Shown here one piece after another: positions 8,875 through 20,104 of a stretch of DNA of 64,000 nt. The notes beneath the pieces are model-generated. The model saw only the letters and a program-made list of their open reading frames with translations, had not been told where the DNA came from and searched no databases. Source of the DNA: Actinomyces sp. B33 (GTDB lineage: Bacteria; Actinomycetota; Actinomycetes; Actinomycetales; Actinomycetaceae); the NCBI RefSeq assembly GCF_028437565.1, contig NZ_JAMRYR010000005.1, positions 124,001-188,000 of the forward strand, in the 5' to 3' direction. The position numbers were made by a program, and so were the translations under genes. The first letter of the stretch is position 1. The number at the start of each line of letters is the position of its first letter.

Positions 8875-8909
8875 TTGACGGAGCCCGTCGAATACGGTTA
8901 ACGTTCACA
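8875..8909 (+). promoter_or_regulatory. Promoter with LacI-type operator for the giant GH43 gene
   Basis: A -35 box TTGACG (8875-8880) is followed after 18 bases by TAACGT (8899-8904). The -10 box is overlapped by GGTTAACGTTCACA (8896-8909), which differs by one base from the reverse complement of the operator-like sequence before araDA (32649-32662) and by two from that before the ytfQ-like gene (35088-35101). An operator on top of the -10 box suits repression by one of the LacI proteins encoded at 26 and 31.5 kb. Confidence 0.6.
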
Positions 8910-9026
8910 CATCTGTGGTCCGACGGTGGGCCCATGCCCGTCCGGCGAAGCGGCCGCGACGGCGCCACCTCGACGACGGACCTGAACACGCCCAGTCCCC
9001 TGGCCGATCAGCAGGAGCCGATACAC

Positions 9027-12000
9027 ATGAGACGTCACCACACGCCCCTGAGAACAGGGATCGTCGCCGCAGCACTGGCCGGACTCGTCGGCACGGGGCT
9101 GATCGCGGTCCCGGCCGCGCCGGCCACAGCCGCGACCACCGATCCCATCGCCGAATACCTCTTCACCAGCGCGCCGGCGGACTCCACGACCATCAAGAAC
9201 ACCGCCCCCGACGCGACCGTCGGCGACGCCCGTGTCCGCAACGGGGCGGCAAGGCACTGGACCGACTCCTCCCTGCTCCTGACCGGTGGCTCCAAGACCG
9301 GCTCGGGCACCTGGGTCGAACTGCCCGACGACCTCCTGAAGGGCTCCGAGCAGGCGACCGTCCAGATGGAGGTCAAGGCCGACGCCCCGATGCTCAACGC
9401 CTTCCACTTCCTGTGGAACATCGGCAACGACTCCTCCGACACCGAGTACTTCTTCTCCTCCCTCAACTGCGGCAACGGTCGTCGCCCCCTCGTCGGCATC
9501 AAGGCCTCCGGGCGCGAGGAACTCGTCCAAGCCGGCTCCTGCGGCGTCAGCGCGGACCAGTGGATCTCCGTGACCTCCGTCGTCGAGGACTCCACCGCGT
9601 CCCTGTACATCGACGGCGTGCGCGTCGCCTCCGGCCCCGTCAGCGCCACCCCCGCGAAAATCGCCGACCAATCCCTCAACGCCATCGGGCGATCCCCTTG
9701 GCCCGACCCCCTCTTCTCCGGCGCCGTCTCCTCGTTCCGCGTGTGGAACCGCGGCCTGAGCGCCGACGAGATCGCCGACCTGTCCGCGCGCGACGCCACA
9801 CTCCACGAGACGGCGATCACCGCTCGCGCCCAAGCGATCCTCGACGGGCTGACGATGCCCTCCGGCAGCATCGACGCCGACTTCGTCACCCTGCCGACCG
9901 CCTCCGGCGCAGTCGCATGGACCTCGTCGGCCCCCGAGGTCATCGCCCCCACCGGGGCCGTCGTCCGGCCCTCCCTCGGAGCCGAGCCCGTCCAGGTCGA
10001 CCTCACCGCGACGGCGACCGTTCGCGGCCTGAGCGCCACCCGCACGGTCCGCGTCACCGTCGAGCCCTCGACGCTCACCGACGCCGAGCGGCTCGACCAG
10101 ACCGCCCAGGCCTACGCGATCCAGCCCGTCCTCCAATCCGGGACGACCCTGCCCGCCGGCCCCGCCGGCACCACGCTGACCCTCGCCGGCGACGCCTCCA
10201 TCGGCGTCGACGAAGCCCGAACCGTCACCGTCGCCGGCGACCAGCCCGTCGAGGGCACCATCACGGCCACCATCGCCAAGGACGGGGCCACCGTCGTCAA
10301 GGCCTTCCCGGTCACCGTCCTGCCCCGCTCCGCCTCCACCCAGATCCTCTCCTACCACCGCACCGCCACCACCGAAGACCGCGCGAACAACGGCGATATC
10401 GCCTACTCGATGCACCTGGCCCTCGACGAGAACGGCACATGGACCCCCCTCAACGAGAACTACGGCGTCTTCTTCGCCCGCACCGCGACCTCGCCGGCCC
10501 AGAACGAAGACATCAACACCTCCCTGCACCGCTCCCTCAAGGACCCCTCGCTCTTCACCGCCGCCGACGGGACCTACGGCGTCGTCGCCGTGCGCACCGC
10601 CCGCGGAACCGCGCAGGCCGACGCGACCGGAGCCACCTCGATCCTCGTCGCCTCGTCGAAAGACCTGCTCTCCTACGAGGAGGCCGCCGACTCCGGCTCG
10701 ATCATCGACGTCGGCGAGACCAACGGCGTCAACGCCCCCTACGTCGTCTGGGACTCCTCGCAGAAGCACTACCTCGTCGGCTGGACCGACGACGGCGGCA
10801 TCGACAAGCACACGACCTTCGACTCCCTCGCCGACTCCACCGCCACCCACGGCCCCGTGCGCGTCGGCGCGGTCAGCGTCTCCGGCTCCGTCGACGACCC
10901 CGGCATCGAGGACTACGCCGCCGGACGATCGATCGCGATCCCCGCCAGCGTCGCCGACGCCCTGAAGGTCCGCCTCGGACGAGTCGTCAACACCGGCGCC
11001 TCGACGATCGCCGGCGTCTCCGTCGACGTCGACACCCCCGTCGCCGAACTCCCCCTGGCCTCGACCATCGACCTGTCCTACTCCGACGGCTCGACCGCGA
11101 CCCTGCCCGTATCCTGGGACCTCTCCCTCGTCGACACCTCCAAACCCGGCTCCTACCAGGCCACCGGCACCGTCCTCCGGGACGAGTACCCCGTGCCCTT
11201 CGCCGAGGAGCGCGCCGACCCCTCCGTCTACAAGTGGCAGTGGAAGCGCGAGGACGGCGCCCAGACGAAGTACCTGATGATCGCCACCAACGACATCCGG
11301 GGCGACAACGTCTGGCAGAACGGCACCCCCCACATGCCGATCCGCATGGCCGACTCCATCACGGCGCTGGCCGACACCCCCGGGGACTCGACGGGGCTCA
11401 TCGACTCTCGCGGCTACAACCCGAAGGAGTCGGTCCTCATGTCCAAGGGGCAGCGCAACTCCCAGGGCCAAGCCATCACCGGCTCCTTCTGGGCGCCCGA
11501 ATTCCACGAGATCGACGGGAAACTGACGATCCTGTTCATGCCCAGCTACAACTCGCGCTGGACCGATGGCGCAGCCGCCTACACCCAGCTCAAGAAGGAC
11601 GACAAGGGATTCGACCTCGACCCGACCGTCGCCGCGAACTGGACCGTTCCCACAACGGTGACCCGGGCCGATGGCAAGCCCCTGGCCACCACCGCCTCCG
11701 GCGGCGTCGGCATGTCCCTCGACATGACCTACTTCACGGATCAGGCCGGCCAGTCCTACTACGCCTGGCAGCAGCTCGGCGCCATCTACATCGCGACCAT
11801 GGATCCCGCCGACCCGTCGAAGGTCACCTCGATCCCGCGCCGCATCGTCGCCCCCGAATACGCGTGGGACAACGCCATCGCCGAGGGCCCCAACGTCGTC
11901 GAGCGCGACGGCAAGCTCTACCTCATCTACTCCGGGTCCGCCGTCGGCAAGTCCTACACGACCGGACTGGCCGTCGCCGACGCCTCCGGGGCCTCCGACC

Positions 12001-15000
12001 TCACCGACCCGGCCTCCTGGGCCAAACTCAACTACCCGATCCAGAAGTCCGGGATCTTCAACGGCCAGTGGCAGCTCGGCACCGGGCACGGCATGTGGAC
12101 GGAGGACGAGCACGGATCGATGCTCTACGTCTTCCACGCCTACGCCAACAACACGCCCGGGTACTCGAACTACTCCGGCCGCGACATGTTCGTGCGCCGC
12201 GTCCACTGGGCCTCCGACTCCATGCCGATCTTCGACATGGACCTCGACGAGGAGGTCGCGCCGCGCTTCGCCACGGTCACCGCGACCGTCACCGTCGGCG
12301 GGGGAGGGGTCGACGTGCCCGCACCCTCGGCCCACTACGACATGACCCGCTCGGCAGGAAAGCTCGTCGACGTCTCCGGCAACGGCCACGACGCCGCCCT
12401 GACCGGGATGGACGACGCCTCCTTCATCGACATCGACGGGCAATCCATCGCCGACTTCACCGGCACCGGCTACGCCACCCTCCCGTCGGGCCCGATCACC
12501 CGCGGCGACAACGACTTCACCGTCGAGATCACCGTCGCCGGGGCCGCCCTGCAGAACCAGTTCGGCTGGGTCATCGGCGACGGCATCGGCGACTGGAACA
12601 CCACCCGGCTCGGCAACTACGTCTTCGTCAACCCGGCGTCGAGCGAACGCGCCGGAGGAATCCTCGCCGGGATCCGCGTCAAGAAGGGATCGAGCAACGG
12701 GGAGGTGCGCATGCCCGCCGGCGGCGCCATGTCCTCGACGTCCTTCACGACGGTGACGATGACCTCCAAGGACAACAATCTGTCCCTGTACGTCGACGGC
12801 AAGAAGGTCTCCACCGTCGACCACGAGTACTCTCTCTCCGACATCGTCCCCACCGGGGACGTCCTCGGGTACATCGGGCGCTCCCTGTACCGGCCCGACG
12901 GGCTCCTCAAGGCCAAGGTCTCCGACGTCAAGCTCTGGGATAAGGCCCTGACCCCCGCCGAGGTCGCCTCGTCGGCGCCCGGCGCCGCCGAGCGCACCAA
13001 GCTCTTCCAAGCGATCCTCGACCGCGACATCCTCGCCGCCATGCTCGGCGGCAACGCGTCGGCCGAGGAGATCACCCAGGACCTCACCCTGCCCGCCTCC
13101 GTCAACGGCATGGCCCTGACCTGGCAGTCCTCCGCGCCCCAGACGATCAGCGCCACCGGCGTCGTCTCGCGCACCAGCCAGGACGTCCCCGTGACGATGA
13201 CCGCCACCGACACGACCGGCACCCCCCACTCCTTCGCGCTCGTCGTCAAGGCGATCAGCGAGAACGAGGTCGCCGCCCAGGTCGCAGCGGATCTCGACGC
13301 CATCGGCCTCGACGAGGTCGCCTACGAGAACCTGCCGCTCGTCGCCTCCGGGACGAAGTACGCCTCGGCGATCACGTGGACGTCCTCCGACCCCGCCCTC
13401 GTCACCGAGACGGATCCGGGCTATACGGCCGCGCCCGTCGGCGCCACCGACCCCTATGCGGGCGCAGGCATCGTCACGAGGCCGGCCTACGGCGCCGGCA
13501 ACGCCGCCGTCACCCTGACCGCTACCGCCGTCAAGGGCGAGGCGCGCGAGAGCCGCACCTTCAACGTCACCATCGCCGAACTCGGGCGCAGCGCGCCCGA
13601 CGCCGGATACGCGGCCGCCTACTTCACATCCGATAGCGACGAGAAGGTCTACGAGGCCTACACCACGGAGAACAACTTCTTCACCTTCACCCCGGCCAAC
13701 GGATCGAAGCCGGTCCTCGCGCCGACGACCGACACCACCGGCCTGCGCGACCCCTACATCCTGCGCTCGGTCAACGGCGACAAGTACTACATGGTCGCCA
13801 CCGACCTGTGCATCGGATGCGGGACCTCATGGGGCGACGCCCAGTCCAAGGGCTCGCTCAAGATCGAGGTGTGGGAGTCCACCGACCTCGTCACCTGGAC
13901 GAGGACGAACGAGAACGAGGACACCGGCATCACCGTCAACCGGCCCGAGGCCGGCATGACGTGGGCGCCCGAGGTCGCCTGGGACGAGCACCTCCAGGCG
14001 TACGTCGTGTTCTTCGCCTCGCGCCTGTACGACGACGTCCAGCACACCTCGACCTCCACCGGGGGCCACGCCCGGATGTTCTACGTCATCACCCGCGACT
14101 TCGAGCACTTCACCTACCCGCCGCAGACGTGGCAGGACACGGGACGCGCGAGGATCGACTCGACCGTCACGAAGATCGGCGACTACTACTACCGGTTCAC
14201 CAAGAACGAGGACAGCGGCGCCGCCGACGGACTCGAGCGCGGCAAGGACATCTTCCTCGAGCGCTCCACGGTCCTCACCGCGCCGACGGCCTCGTCGAAC
14301 TGGGACGCCGACCCGACGACGACCTGGCAGCTCGTCGACACCGCGATGACGACGAAGATCACCGGCCAGGCCGGCGAGGGCCCGCAGATCGTCAAACTCA
14401 ACGAGGGCGACCCGAATAACGCGGGCGACACCTACGCGTTCCTCGTCGACAACTACGGCAACGGCGGATACGTCCCGTTCCTCGCCGAGGGCAGCTCCAT
14501 CGCCGCCTCGGCGAAGGGCTCGCGGCTGTCCGAACGGGCCGACTGGAAGGCCCACTCGACGAGCGGCCTGCCCGCCAGCCCGCGCCACGGCGCCTTCGTC
14601 AACGTGCCCCAGACGGTGCTCGACGCGATGGACTCGTGGACGGGGATCGCTCCGGTCGCCTCGACCACCAAGGTCACCGTCGCCGACTCCGTGGCGACCG
14701 CCGTCGTCACCGCCGCCGACCGCGGCGACGTCATCGGCACCGTCACCTTCTCCTCGGGGCAGTGGAGCCGGACCATCGACCTGACGGACCACCGGGCCAA
14801 CGTCGAGGTGCCCGACACCGTCACCGGCGTCATCACCGCGTCCTACGACGGATTCCGCGACGGCCTCGTCAAGACGTCGACCGGAACGGTCAACGCCGAC
14901 GGGACGCCGACCGGCGACGGCACGGACGACGAGCCGATCGACACCCAGGTGCCCGCCGCCGACGTCCACTACGCCTTCGACGAGGCGCCCGCGGACGGGC

Positions 15001-18000
15001 GCACCATCGACAACGTCGCCGGCGACGGCCTCGACGCCGCGCTCGAAGGCACGGGAGGCGTCTTCGCCAACGGCGCCCTCGCCCTGCCCGGCGGCGCCGC
15101 CGGCTCCGACGCGGCCCACGTGACGATCCCCGGACGGGCCTTCGACGGCCGCGACGTCGTCACCATCAACATCTGGATGGCCAACGCCACCGGCAACGGC
15201 AACTACGCCGGCGCCTACGTGGGCAACGCCTCCCAGAACAACGGGTACTGGCTGTTCAACCCGTCGAACCCGAACGGGCGCGTCAAATCCGTCATCACCA
15301 CCGCGACCCCGTCCTCGCCGAGCACGTCCCCGTGGTCGACCGAGCGCGGGACCGCCGAGCGGGCCTCCACGTCGTCCATGGCGATGTACACGACCGTCAT
15401 CGACGGCAAGAACGGCGTGATGTCGGTCTACCTCAACGGGCACAAGATCTCCGACACGGCGATCACCACGGACCTGACGAGCTTCGGCGACCTCGTCGCC
15501 TTCATCGGCAAGTCGCCCTACCCCGACGCGTTCTTCAAGGGCACGGTCGACGACTACTCGCTGCACTACTCGGCGCTGTCGCCCAGGCAGATCACCGCCC
15601 TGTACCGCTCGCAGGCCCTCGAACGCGCCAAGGCCCAGGTCGCGGCCGCGATCCCCGCGACCGCCACCGAGGACTTCGCCCTGCCGACGACGGCCGCCGG
15701 CGTCACGGTCCGCTGGGCCGTGGCCGACGGCGACGCGATCGGCATCGACGGAGCCCGCGCCCGAGTCTCCCGTCCCGCCGCCGAGGCCGGGGACGCGACG
15801 GTCCGTCTCGTCGCGACCTACGTCATGGACGGGACCAAGGTCTCGACCTCCGAGCGCGAGGTCCTCGTCCCGGCGGACCTGTCCGACCAGGACAAGGCGC
15901 AGGCCGACCTCGACGCGGTGTCAATCGTCAACGCCGAGGACATGCGGACGAACTTCTCCGTGCCGACTCAGGGCGCCCACGGGTCGACCATCGCCTGGAG
16001 CGTCGTCGACGACGGGGGAGCGCAGGCCGACATCGGCGAAGGCGTCAACTCGGCGTCCCGGACCGTGACGGTGCGCCGTCCCGCCGCGGGCAACGACCCG
16101 GTGACCCTCACCCTCAAGGCCGTGTCGACGAACGGCGGGGGGAGCGCGACGAAGCAGTTCACGGTCGTCGTCCAGCCGATGCCGTCCGATGAGGACGCGA
16201 CCGAGGCCTACGTGTGGGCGTTCTTCACCGGTGAGGGCGACGGCGCCGAGAAGATCTCGATCGCGGCGTCGAAGGGCAACGACGCGCTGGCGTGGAACAC
16301 GCTGAACAACGGCGTCCCCGTCATCGAGTCGACGGCCGGCACCGGCGGTCTGCGCGACCCGTTCATCCTGCGGTCCCACGAGGGCGACAAGTTCTACATG
16401 ATCGCCACGGACCTCAAGGTCGCGGGCCTGGCGGGCGGCTTCACGACCGCCCAGCGCGAGGGCTCCCGGTACATCGAGATCTGGGAGTCGACGGACCTCG
16501 TCAACTGGTCGCAGCAGCGCCACGTCAAGGTGTCGAGCGATCTGGCGGGCAACACCTGGGCACCGGAGGCGTTCTACGACGAGGCGAGCGGCACGTACGT
16601 CGTGTACTGGGCGTCGAACCTCTACGACTCGCCGGACGCGTCGGCGCGCACCTCGCTGACCTACAACCGCATGGTGTACGTGACGACCGATGACTTCGTC
16701 AGCTTCTCCGAGCCGACGGTGTGGATCGACTCCCAGCGCGGCAACGGCCGCGACGGCAAGGGCGCGATCGACGTGACCGTCGGATACGAGGACGGCGTCT
16801 ACTACCGCGTCTACAAGGACGAGCGGGACATGTCCCTGCGCGAGGAGAAGTCGACGAACCTCTTCGCCGAGCTCCACGGCGAGTTCGCCGACGCGCAGGG
16901 CCCGGCCGACGAGTGGACGCTCATCGGGGCCAAGCTCCTCGACGGCCTGGACAACGCCTGCGCCTCGTGCGGCGGGAAGTTCACCGCGGGCGAGGGGCCG
17001 ACGCTGTTCCCCGCGAACGAGGGCGACGTCAACGGCGCCAAGTGGTTCCTCTTCGCCGACCAGCCGAACTATCACGGCGGGCCGAACCACTACATCGGTT
17101 TCGCGACCGACCGGTCCCTCGCCGAGACCGGGGCCGACGGGTGGTACTCGGTGGCTCAGAAGCTGTCGGCGAACATGCCGCAGAACGCCGATGGCGGCAA
17201 GCCGCGTCACGGCACGGTCATCCCGGTGACCCGAGACGTCTACCAGAAGGTCCTCGAGGAGCTCCAGCCCGATATCGCCGTGGCCTCGGTGGCGGCGATG
17301 GAGGTGTCGACGACCGTCGGCACGGTCCCGGTGCTGCCCGCGTCGGCTGAGCTGACGATGGCGGACGGGAGCTCGTCGACGGCGGAGGTCGTGTGGGAGG
17401 AGGTCGCCGCCGAGTCCTACGCGACGCCGGGGACGTTCACGGTGCGCGGAGTCGCGCAGAACGATTCGCGCGAGCCGGTCGAGGTCGTCGTGACGGTTTC
17501 GCCGGTGCCGTCCTCGGACGCGTCGCTCGCGTCGTTGACGATCGCGGGGGTGACGGTCGATCTGACCCGCGATCCGCTGGCCGTCGAGGTCGCCGACCCG
17601 CGGGCGCTGACCGCCGACGGGGTCGTCGCCGTTGCCTCGGACGAGGGGGCGAGGGCCGAGGTCGTTGTCGAGGGGACGACGGTGACGGTCACGGTGACCG
17701 CTGAGGACGGGACGACGGCGCGGTACTCCGTGTCGGTCGGCCGGGCTCCGGAGCCGACGCACGATCCCGCGGTGGTTCTCGACGACGATGAGGTCGTGCG
17801 CGGCCAGATACTGGCGATCACCGGCACCGGGTTCGTGCCGGGGGCGTCGGTTGAGGCGGTGTTCCATTCGACTCCGGTGGCGATCGGCGTTGAAGAGGCC
17901 GATGGCGACGGCGGCGTGGGGTTCACCTTCACGGTTCCCGCCGATGCCGAGTTCGGCGAGCACCGGGTGGTGCTGACGCAACCGAGCACCGGACTGGAGG

Positions 18001-18524
18001 CCGAGGCGGCGCTCGCGGTGTTCAGGGGGGAGAACCCGGACGAGCCGGTTGATCCGGATCAGCCGGTGGACCCGGTGGACCCGGATCAACCCGTGGACCC
18101 GGTGGACCCGGATAAGCCCGTGGACCCGGTGGACCCGGATAAGCCGGTGAACCCCGTGGACCCGGATAAGCCGGTGGACCCGGTGGACCCGGATCAGCCG
18201 GTGGACCCCGTGGACCCGGATCAGCCGGTGGACCCCGTGGACCCGGATAAGCCCGTGGACCCGGTCGATCCGGATAAGCCTGTGAATCCCGTGGACCCGG
18301 ATAAGCCGGTGGACCCGGCTCAGCCGGACACCCCGGTGGCTCCGGATGATTCGAAGGGCGGTGACGGCGTCAAGCTCAAACCGTCCGTCGGGAAGAAGCC
18401 GGCGGCGACGCCCGGCCGCGCGCTGGCGGTGTCCGGATCGAATGCCCTGGTGGTGTCAGCGGGGGCTCTGTCCCTGCTCGGGATCGGCATCGGGGCGGTT
18501 AGGAGGAGTCGCAAGACTCGCTGA
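9027..18524 (+). CDS. Giant cell-wall-anchored protein with three GH43 modules, LamG and Ig-like domains
   Basis: A 3165-residue secreted protein, probably an arabinan- or arabinoxylan-degrading enzyme. Order from ATG 9027 (AGGAG at 9012): signal peptide (1-36, ending APATAA), LamG 1 (about 38-250), atrophied Ig-like segments, GH43 1 (about 438-1082, interrupted near 610-728 by an Ig-like insert), LamG 2 (1098-1320), Ig-like, GH43 2 (1523-1874), LamG 3 (1974-2198), two Ig-like, GH43 3 (2391-2746), Ig-like and cadherin-like domains, a VDPVDPDKP stalk (about 3003-3100), and a sorting region LAVSG, hydrophobic segment, RRSRKTR. Each GH43 module keeps DP, WAPE and EGP motifs (for example near 503, 821 and 953), so all three look active. 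Substrate is inferred from the family and the arabinose genes with similar operators. An open frame reaches 8934 upstream, but it lacks a signal peptide start. Confidence 0.9.
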   Translation: MRRHHTPLRTGIVAAALAGLVGTGLIAVPAAPATAATTDPIAEYLFTSAPADSTTIKNTAPDATVGDARVRNGAARHWTDSSLLLTGGSKTGSGTWVELPDDLLKGSEQATVQMEVKADAPMLNAFHFLWNIGNDSSDTEYFFSSLNCGNGRRPLVGIKASGREELVQAGSCGVSADQWISVTSVVEDSTASLYIDGVRVASGPVSATPAKIADQSLNAIGRSPWPDPLFSGAVSSFRVWNRGLSADEIADLSARDATLHETAITARAQAILDGLTMPSGSIDADFVTLPTASGAVAWTSSAPEVIAPTGAVVRPSLGAEPVQVDLTATATVRGLSATRTVRVTVEPSTLTDAERLDQTAQAYAIQPVLQSGTTLPAGPAGTTLTLAGDASIGVDEARTVTVAGDQPVEGTITATIAKDGATVVKAFPVTVLPRSASTQILSYHRTATTEDRANNGDIAYSMHLALDENGTWTPLNENYGVFFARTATSPAQNEDINTSLHRSLKDPSLFTAADGTYGVVAVRTARGTAQADATGATSILVASSKDLLSYEEAADSGSIIDVGETNGVNAPYVVWDSSQKHYLVGWTDDGGIDKHTTFDSLADSTATHGPVRVGAVSVSGSVDDPGIEDYAAGRSIAIPASVADALKVRLGRVVNTGASTIAGVSVDVDTPVAELPLASTIDLSYSDGSTATLPVSWDLSLVDTSKPGSYQATGTVLRDEYPVPFAEERADPSVYKWQWKREDGAQTKYLMIATNDIRGDNVWQNGTPHMPIRMADSITALADTPGDSTGLIDSRGYNPKESVLMSKGQRNSQGQAITGSFWAPEFHEIDGKLTILFMPSYNSRWTDGAAAYTQLKKDDKGFDLDPTVAANWTVPTTVTRADGKPLATTASGGVGMSLDMTYFTDQAGQSYYAWQQLGAIYIATMDPADPSKVTSIPRRIVAPEYAWDNAIAEGPNVVERDGKLYLIYSGSAVGKSYTTGLAVADASGASDLTDPASWAKLNYPIQKSGIFNGQWQLGTGHGMWTEDEHGSMLYVFHAYANNTPGYSNYSGRDMFVRRVHWASDSMPIFDMDLDEEVAPRFATVTATVTVGGGGVDVPAPSAHYDMTRSAGKLVDVSGNGHDAALTGMDDASFIDIDGQSIADFTGTGYATLPSGPITRGDNDFTVEITVAGAALQNQFGWVIGDGIGDWNTTRLGNYVFVNPASSERAGGILAGIRVKKGSSNGEVRMPAGGAMSSTSFTTVTMTSKDNNLSLYVDGKKVSTVDHEYSLSDIVPTGDVLGYIGRSLYRPDGLLKAKVSDVKLWDKALTPAEVASSAPGAAERTKLFQAILDRDILAAMLGGNASAEEITQDLTLPASVNGMALTWQSSAPQTISATGVVSRTSQDVPVTMTATDTTGTPHSFALVVKAISENEVAAQVAADLDAIGLDEVAYENLPLVASGTKYASAITWTSSDPALVTETDPGYTAAPVGATDPYAGAGIVTRPAYGAGNAAVTLTATAVKGEARESRTFNVTIAELGRSAPDAGYAAAYFTSDSDEKVYEAYTTENNFFTFTPANGSKPVLAPTTDTTGLRDPYILRSVNGDKYYMVATDLCIGCGTSWGDAQSKGSLKIEVWESTDLVTWTRTNENEDTGITVNRPEAGMTWAPEVAWDEHLQAYVVFFASRLYDDVQHTSTSTGGHARMFYVITRDFEHFTYPPQTWQDTGRARIDSTVTKIGDYYYRFTKNEDSGAADGLERGKDIFLERSTVLTAPTASSNWDADPTTTWQLVDTAMTTKITGQAGEGPQIVKLNEGDPNNAGDTYAFLVDNYGNGGYVPFLAEGSSIAASAKGSRLSERADWKAHSTSGLPASPRHGAFVNVPQTVLDAMDSWTGIAPVASTTKVTVADSVATAVVTAADRGDVIGTVTFSSGQWSRTIDLTDHRANVEVPDTVTGVITASYDGFRDGLVKTSTGTVNADGTPTGDGTDDEPIDTQVPAADVHYAFDEAPADGRTIDNVAGDGLDAALEGTGGVFANGALALPGGAAGSDAAHVTIPGRAFDGRDVVTINIWMANATGNGNYAGAYVGNASQNNGYWLFNPSNPNGRVKSVITTATPSSPSTSPWSTERGTAERASTSSMAMYTTVIDGKNGVMSVYLNGHKISDTAITTDLTSFGDLVAFIGKSPYPDAFFKGTVDDYSLHYSALSPRQITALYRSQALERAKAQVAAAIPATATEDFALPTTAAGVTVRWAVADGDAIGIDGARARVSRPAAEAGDATVRLVATYVMDGTKVSTSEREVLVPADLSDQDKAQADLDAVSIVNAEDMRTNFSVPTQGAHGSTIAWSVVDDGGAQADIGEGVNSASRTVTVRRPAAGNDPVTLTLKAVSTNGGGSATKQFTVVVQPMPSDEDATEAYVWAFFTGEGDGAEKISIAASKGNDALAWNTLNNGVPVIESTAGTGGLRDPFILRSHEGDKFYMIATDLKVAGLAGGFTTAQREGSRYIEIWESTDLVNWSQQRHVKVSSDLAGNTWAPEAFYDEASGTYVVYWASNLYDSPDASARTSLTYNRMVYVTTDDFVSFSEPTVWIDSQRGNGRDGKGAIDVTVGYEDGVYYRVYKDERDMSLREEKSTNLFAELHGEFADAQGPADEWTLIGAKLLDGLDNACASCGGKFTAGEGPTLFPANEGDVNGAKWFLFADQPNYHGGPNHYIGFATDRSLAETGADGWYSVAQKLSANMPQNADGGKPRHGTVIPVTRDVYQKVLEELQPDIAVASVAAMEVSTTVGTVPVLPASAELTMADGSSSTAEVVWEEVAAESYATPGTFTVRGVAQNDSREPVEVVVTVSPVPSSDASLASLTIAGVTVDLTRDPLAVEVADPRALTADGVVAVASDEGARAEVVVEGTTVTVTVTAEDGTTARYSVSVGRAPEPTHDPAVVLDDDEVVRGQILAITGTGFVPGASVEAVFHSTPVAIGVEEADGDGGVGFTFTVPADAEFGEHRVVLTQPSTGLEAEAALAVFRGENPDEPVDPDQPVDPVDPDQPVDPVDPDKPVDPVDPDKPVNPVDPDKPVDPVDPDQPVDPVDPDQPVDPVDPDKPVDPVDPDKPVNPVDPDKPVDPAQPDTPVAPDDSKGGDGVKLKPSVGKKPAATPGRALAVSGSNALVVSAGALSLLGIGIGAVRRSRKTR
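18045..18320 (+). repeat. Tandem repeats encoding the VDPVDPDKP stalk
   Basis: About ten in-frame copies of a 27-base unit, with variants DQP/DKP and VDP/VNP, inside the GH43 gene. The encoded Pro/Asp-rich stretch is a typical wall-spanning stalk next to a sorting signal. Long near-identical units make copy-number change by slippage likely and assembly error possible. There are no unique spacers, so this is not a CRISPR array. Confidence 0.9.
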
Positions 18525-18548
18525 AATCGGTCCCGATGATCCGATGAC

Positions 18549-18590
18549 GGGGCGGGCGGTGTCGCGCGGGAACGCGGTGCCGCCCGCCCC
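18549..18590 (+). terminator. Hairpin terminator after the GH43 gene
   Basis: GGGGCGGGCGG (18549-18559) pairs with CCGCCCGCCCC (18580-18590), with further CGCG pairing inside the loop, followed by CTCTTATC. It lies 25 bases after the stop codon of the giant GH43 gene and before the ssrA promoter. Confidence 0.75.
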
Positions 18591-18633
18591 CTCTTATCGC
18601 ATCGTCGGTTCGGATCGTGGGGAGTCGTTCGCC

Positions 18634-18662
18634 TTGTGAAGGGGGAGGCGACCAGATAGGCT
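18634..18662 (+). promoter_or_regulatory. Promoter of ssrA
   Basis: TTGTGA (18634-18639), a 17-base spacer and TAGGCT (18657-18662). Transcription would start near 18669, giving a precursor with about 33 extra 5' bases to be trimmed at 18702. Confidence 0.55.
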
Positions 18663-18701
18663 GAGAGTCCGGCCGGTGGCCGGTGGGTGAAGAACTCAAT
18701 A

Positions 18702-19074
18702 GGGGATGATCGGTTTCGACGGCGGTCGTCGATCGAGGGGAAGCGGGCCGAGAACGTGCGCTCAACTCGTTAACGCTGCGTGCAAACCAATAGGTGCCGA
18801 ACAGAACCGCACCGACTACGTTCTCGCCGCCTGATATCGCCGCGTGAACCTTTAGTCCGTCAGCCCGGGTGGTGCTCTCAGCCCGGTGTCTGGCGTCGTT
18901 CAGAGAGCCACTGGGTGGGGGTCATGTTGGTGGGCCCTCTCCAACACTTCATCAACTGAGCCTACTGGCAGCAGGCCTGCATGACGTCAGGGGCTGAGAA
19001 ATAATCAGCAGGATGCGCCCGGAGAAGACCTCGGGGCCGGCCGTCGGACGGGGGTTCGATTCCCCCCATCTCCA
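18702..19074 (+). ncRNA. ssrA: Transfer-messenger RNA (tmRNA)
   Basis: Rescues stalled ribosomes together with SmpB. The 5' end GGGGATGATCGGTTTCGAC pairs as acceptor arm with CATCTCC near the 3' end (GGGATG with CATCTCC, one G-U). The T-arm GGACGGGGGTTCGATTCCCCCC precedes it. The internal reading frame from GCC 18796 to TGA 18832-18834 encodes the tag AEQNRTDYVLAA, ending in the degradation signal LAA. Pseudoknot-forming stretches follow. The terminal CCA is not encoded (the sequence continues ACG), so it is added after transcription. The 3' end is a classical integration site, and a decayed mobile region begins right behind it. Confidence 0.95.
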
Positions 19075-19082
19075 CGCTAGGG

Positions 19083-19112
19083 ACCCCGGGACCGCATGGT
19101 CCCGGGGTTTTC
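19083..19112 (+). terminator. Terminator of ssrA
   Basis: ACCCCGGGACC (19083-19093), loop GCAT, GGTCCCGGGGT (19098-19108), followed by TTTCCC: a strong intrinsic terminator nine bases after tmRNA. Confidence 0.85.
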
Positions 19113-19387
19113 CCTTGCTCCTCTGCGGTTTTCTCCGCCTCCCATCCGATCCGCCATGCCACAGGATGGGGCAGGGCGGGGCATAGTTAGTGGCACGGGG
19201 GTGGCACAAGATGTGGCATGAGATGCCGTGCCAGATCCTTCAGAAGGAGAGCGTCATGGCGAAGAGGTCACGGGAGTTGAGCCCCTGACCTCAGCGACGA
19301 ACCGGGTGTCGGCCGCGTGGCCGCTCTGGTGCATGCGTGTAGCCGCCGGGTCTTGCGGGGAATGCCCCCGCTGGGTGTTCACATTGC
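19113..19387. other. Intergenic start of the ssrA-linked scar, with TGGCAC repeats
   Basis: No credible gene. TGGCAC at 19191 and 19202 and TGGCAT at 19214 are direct repeats spaced 11-12 bases, followed by the inverted form ATGCC-G-TGCCA (about 19223-19232). This spacing resembles arm-type integrase sites, but no integrase gene remains in the window. Short open frames on both strands here show no family resemblance and are not called. Confidence 0.35.
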
Positions 19388-19895
19388 TTAGCTGGTCGGG
19401 CCCTCATGGTGAGCCAGGGTCGCGAATCCGTCCACCAGTGGTTGCAAGCGTTCTCGTTGGTCGGGATGCATGACGCACCAGTAGTCCGGGTTGGCTGCGG
19501 CGTCGGTGATGGGCACGTGGACGCGATTGCTGGTCTCGGCGTCGGCCGGGTACAGGTTCTGTGGTGAACACGGGGAGCGTGGATGCTTGTGTGATTTTGC
19601 GCCAGGGGTCAGCGTCCTGCACCAGGAAAGTCGCCCGGGGCATGCGATCGCGAACCAGGTCGTCCCAGAAACCGAGGTTCGGCTGGAGCAACATAGTCTC
19701 GCCGTCCAGATCGTGCAGCCGGATCGACCGGTAGACGGCGACCGGGTGCGCGGGCGGAACCGACACGTAGAGAGGTGTTCACTGCCGATCCGCACAGCGG
19801 GTGTGCCGGACTCGGGTCGTCGTGTTGTCACGGCCAGTTGGTATTCACTCGTGCGGATGGCCCGTTCGACCGCGCCGCCGCCGTCCTCCTCGCAA
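19388..19895 (-). pseudogene. LysR-family regulator C-terminal remnant
   Basis: Fragments of a LysR substrate-binding domain are readable only by switching frame. One frame gives AVERAIRTSEYQLAVTTRR and GTPAVRIGSEHL. A second gives YVSVPPAHPVAVYRSIRLHDL and FWDDLVRDRMPRATFLVQD. The first frame resumes at ETSNRVHVPITDAAANPDYW and ends LVDGFATLAHHEG. At least two frameshifts (near 19770 and 19560) and loss of the DNA-binding N-terminus make this a pseudogene. It lies within the scar behind ssrA and abuts an HNH fragment, so the 5' end was probably lost in a rearrangement. The upstream boundary is approximate. Confidence 0.7.
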
Positions 19896-19924
19896 CCTTC
19901 ACCTGACTACGCGCATAAAGGAAA

Positions 19925-20104
19925 CACACCCTAGCCGACGGCAGACACACCCCGGTCGCTGAAGTCCACCACATCCTCCCCCTCGAACACGGAGGCGCCC
20001 AAGACTTCGACAACCTCAGATCGCTGTGCAAACCCTGCCACTCGAGACAGTCCGCGCTCGATGGTGACCGGTGGAGGAACAAGTCGCAGGTCTACAGCTA
20101 TTAG
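19925..20104 (+). pseudogene. HNH endonuclease C-terminal fragment
   Basis: The frame reads ADGRHTPVAEVHHILPLEHGG, then FDNLRSLCKPCHSRQS, and stops at TAG 20102-20104. This is the HNH core: HH, an Asn-Leu pair, and the LCxxCH zinc knuckle. An in-frame TAA lies a short way upstream and no start codon or N-terminal half is present, so only the end of the gene survives. HNH nucleases of this type are common beside phage packaging genes, and a terminase small subunit gene occurs 1.5 kb further on. The left boundary is approximate. Confidence 0.7.

Noticed and set aside
8898-13229. Very long open frame (about 1440 codons) on the minus strand opposite the GH43 gene
   Set aside because: It is the antisense shadow of a GC-rich gene. 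It has Gly/Val/Asp-rich low-complexity content, no domain and no start signal, while the plus-strand frame has clear GH43 and LamG motifs.
18045-18320. CRISPR-like repeated sequence
   Set aside because: Units are contiguous, in frame with the GH43 protein and have no spacers.
18952-19209. Minus-strand frames with MGGIEPPS- or GESNPRP-like peptides over the end of tmRNA
   Set aside because: These are the familiar false translations of the tmRNA/tRNA 3' end and its terminator, not protein genes.
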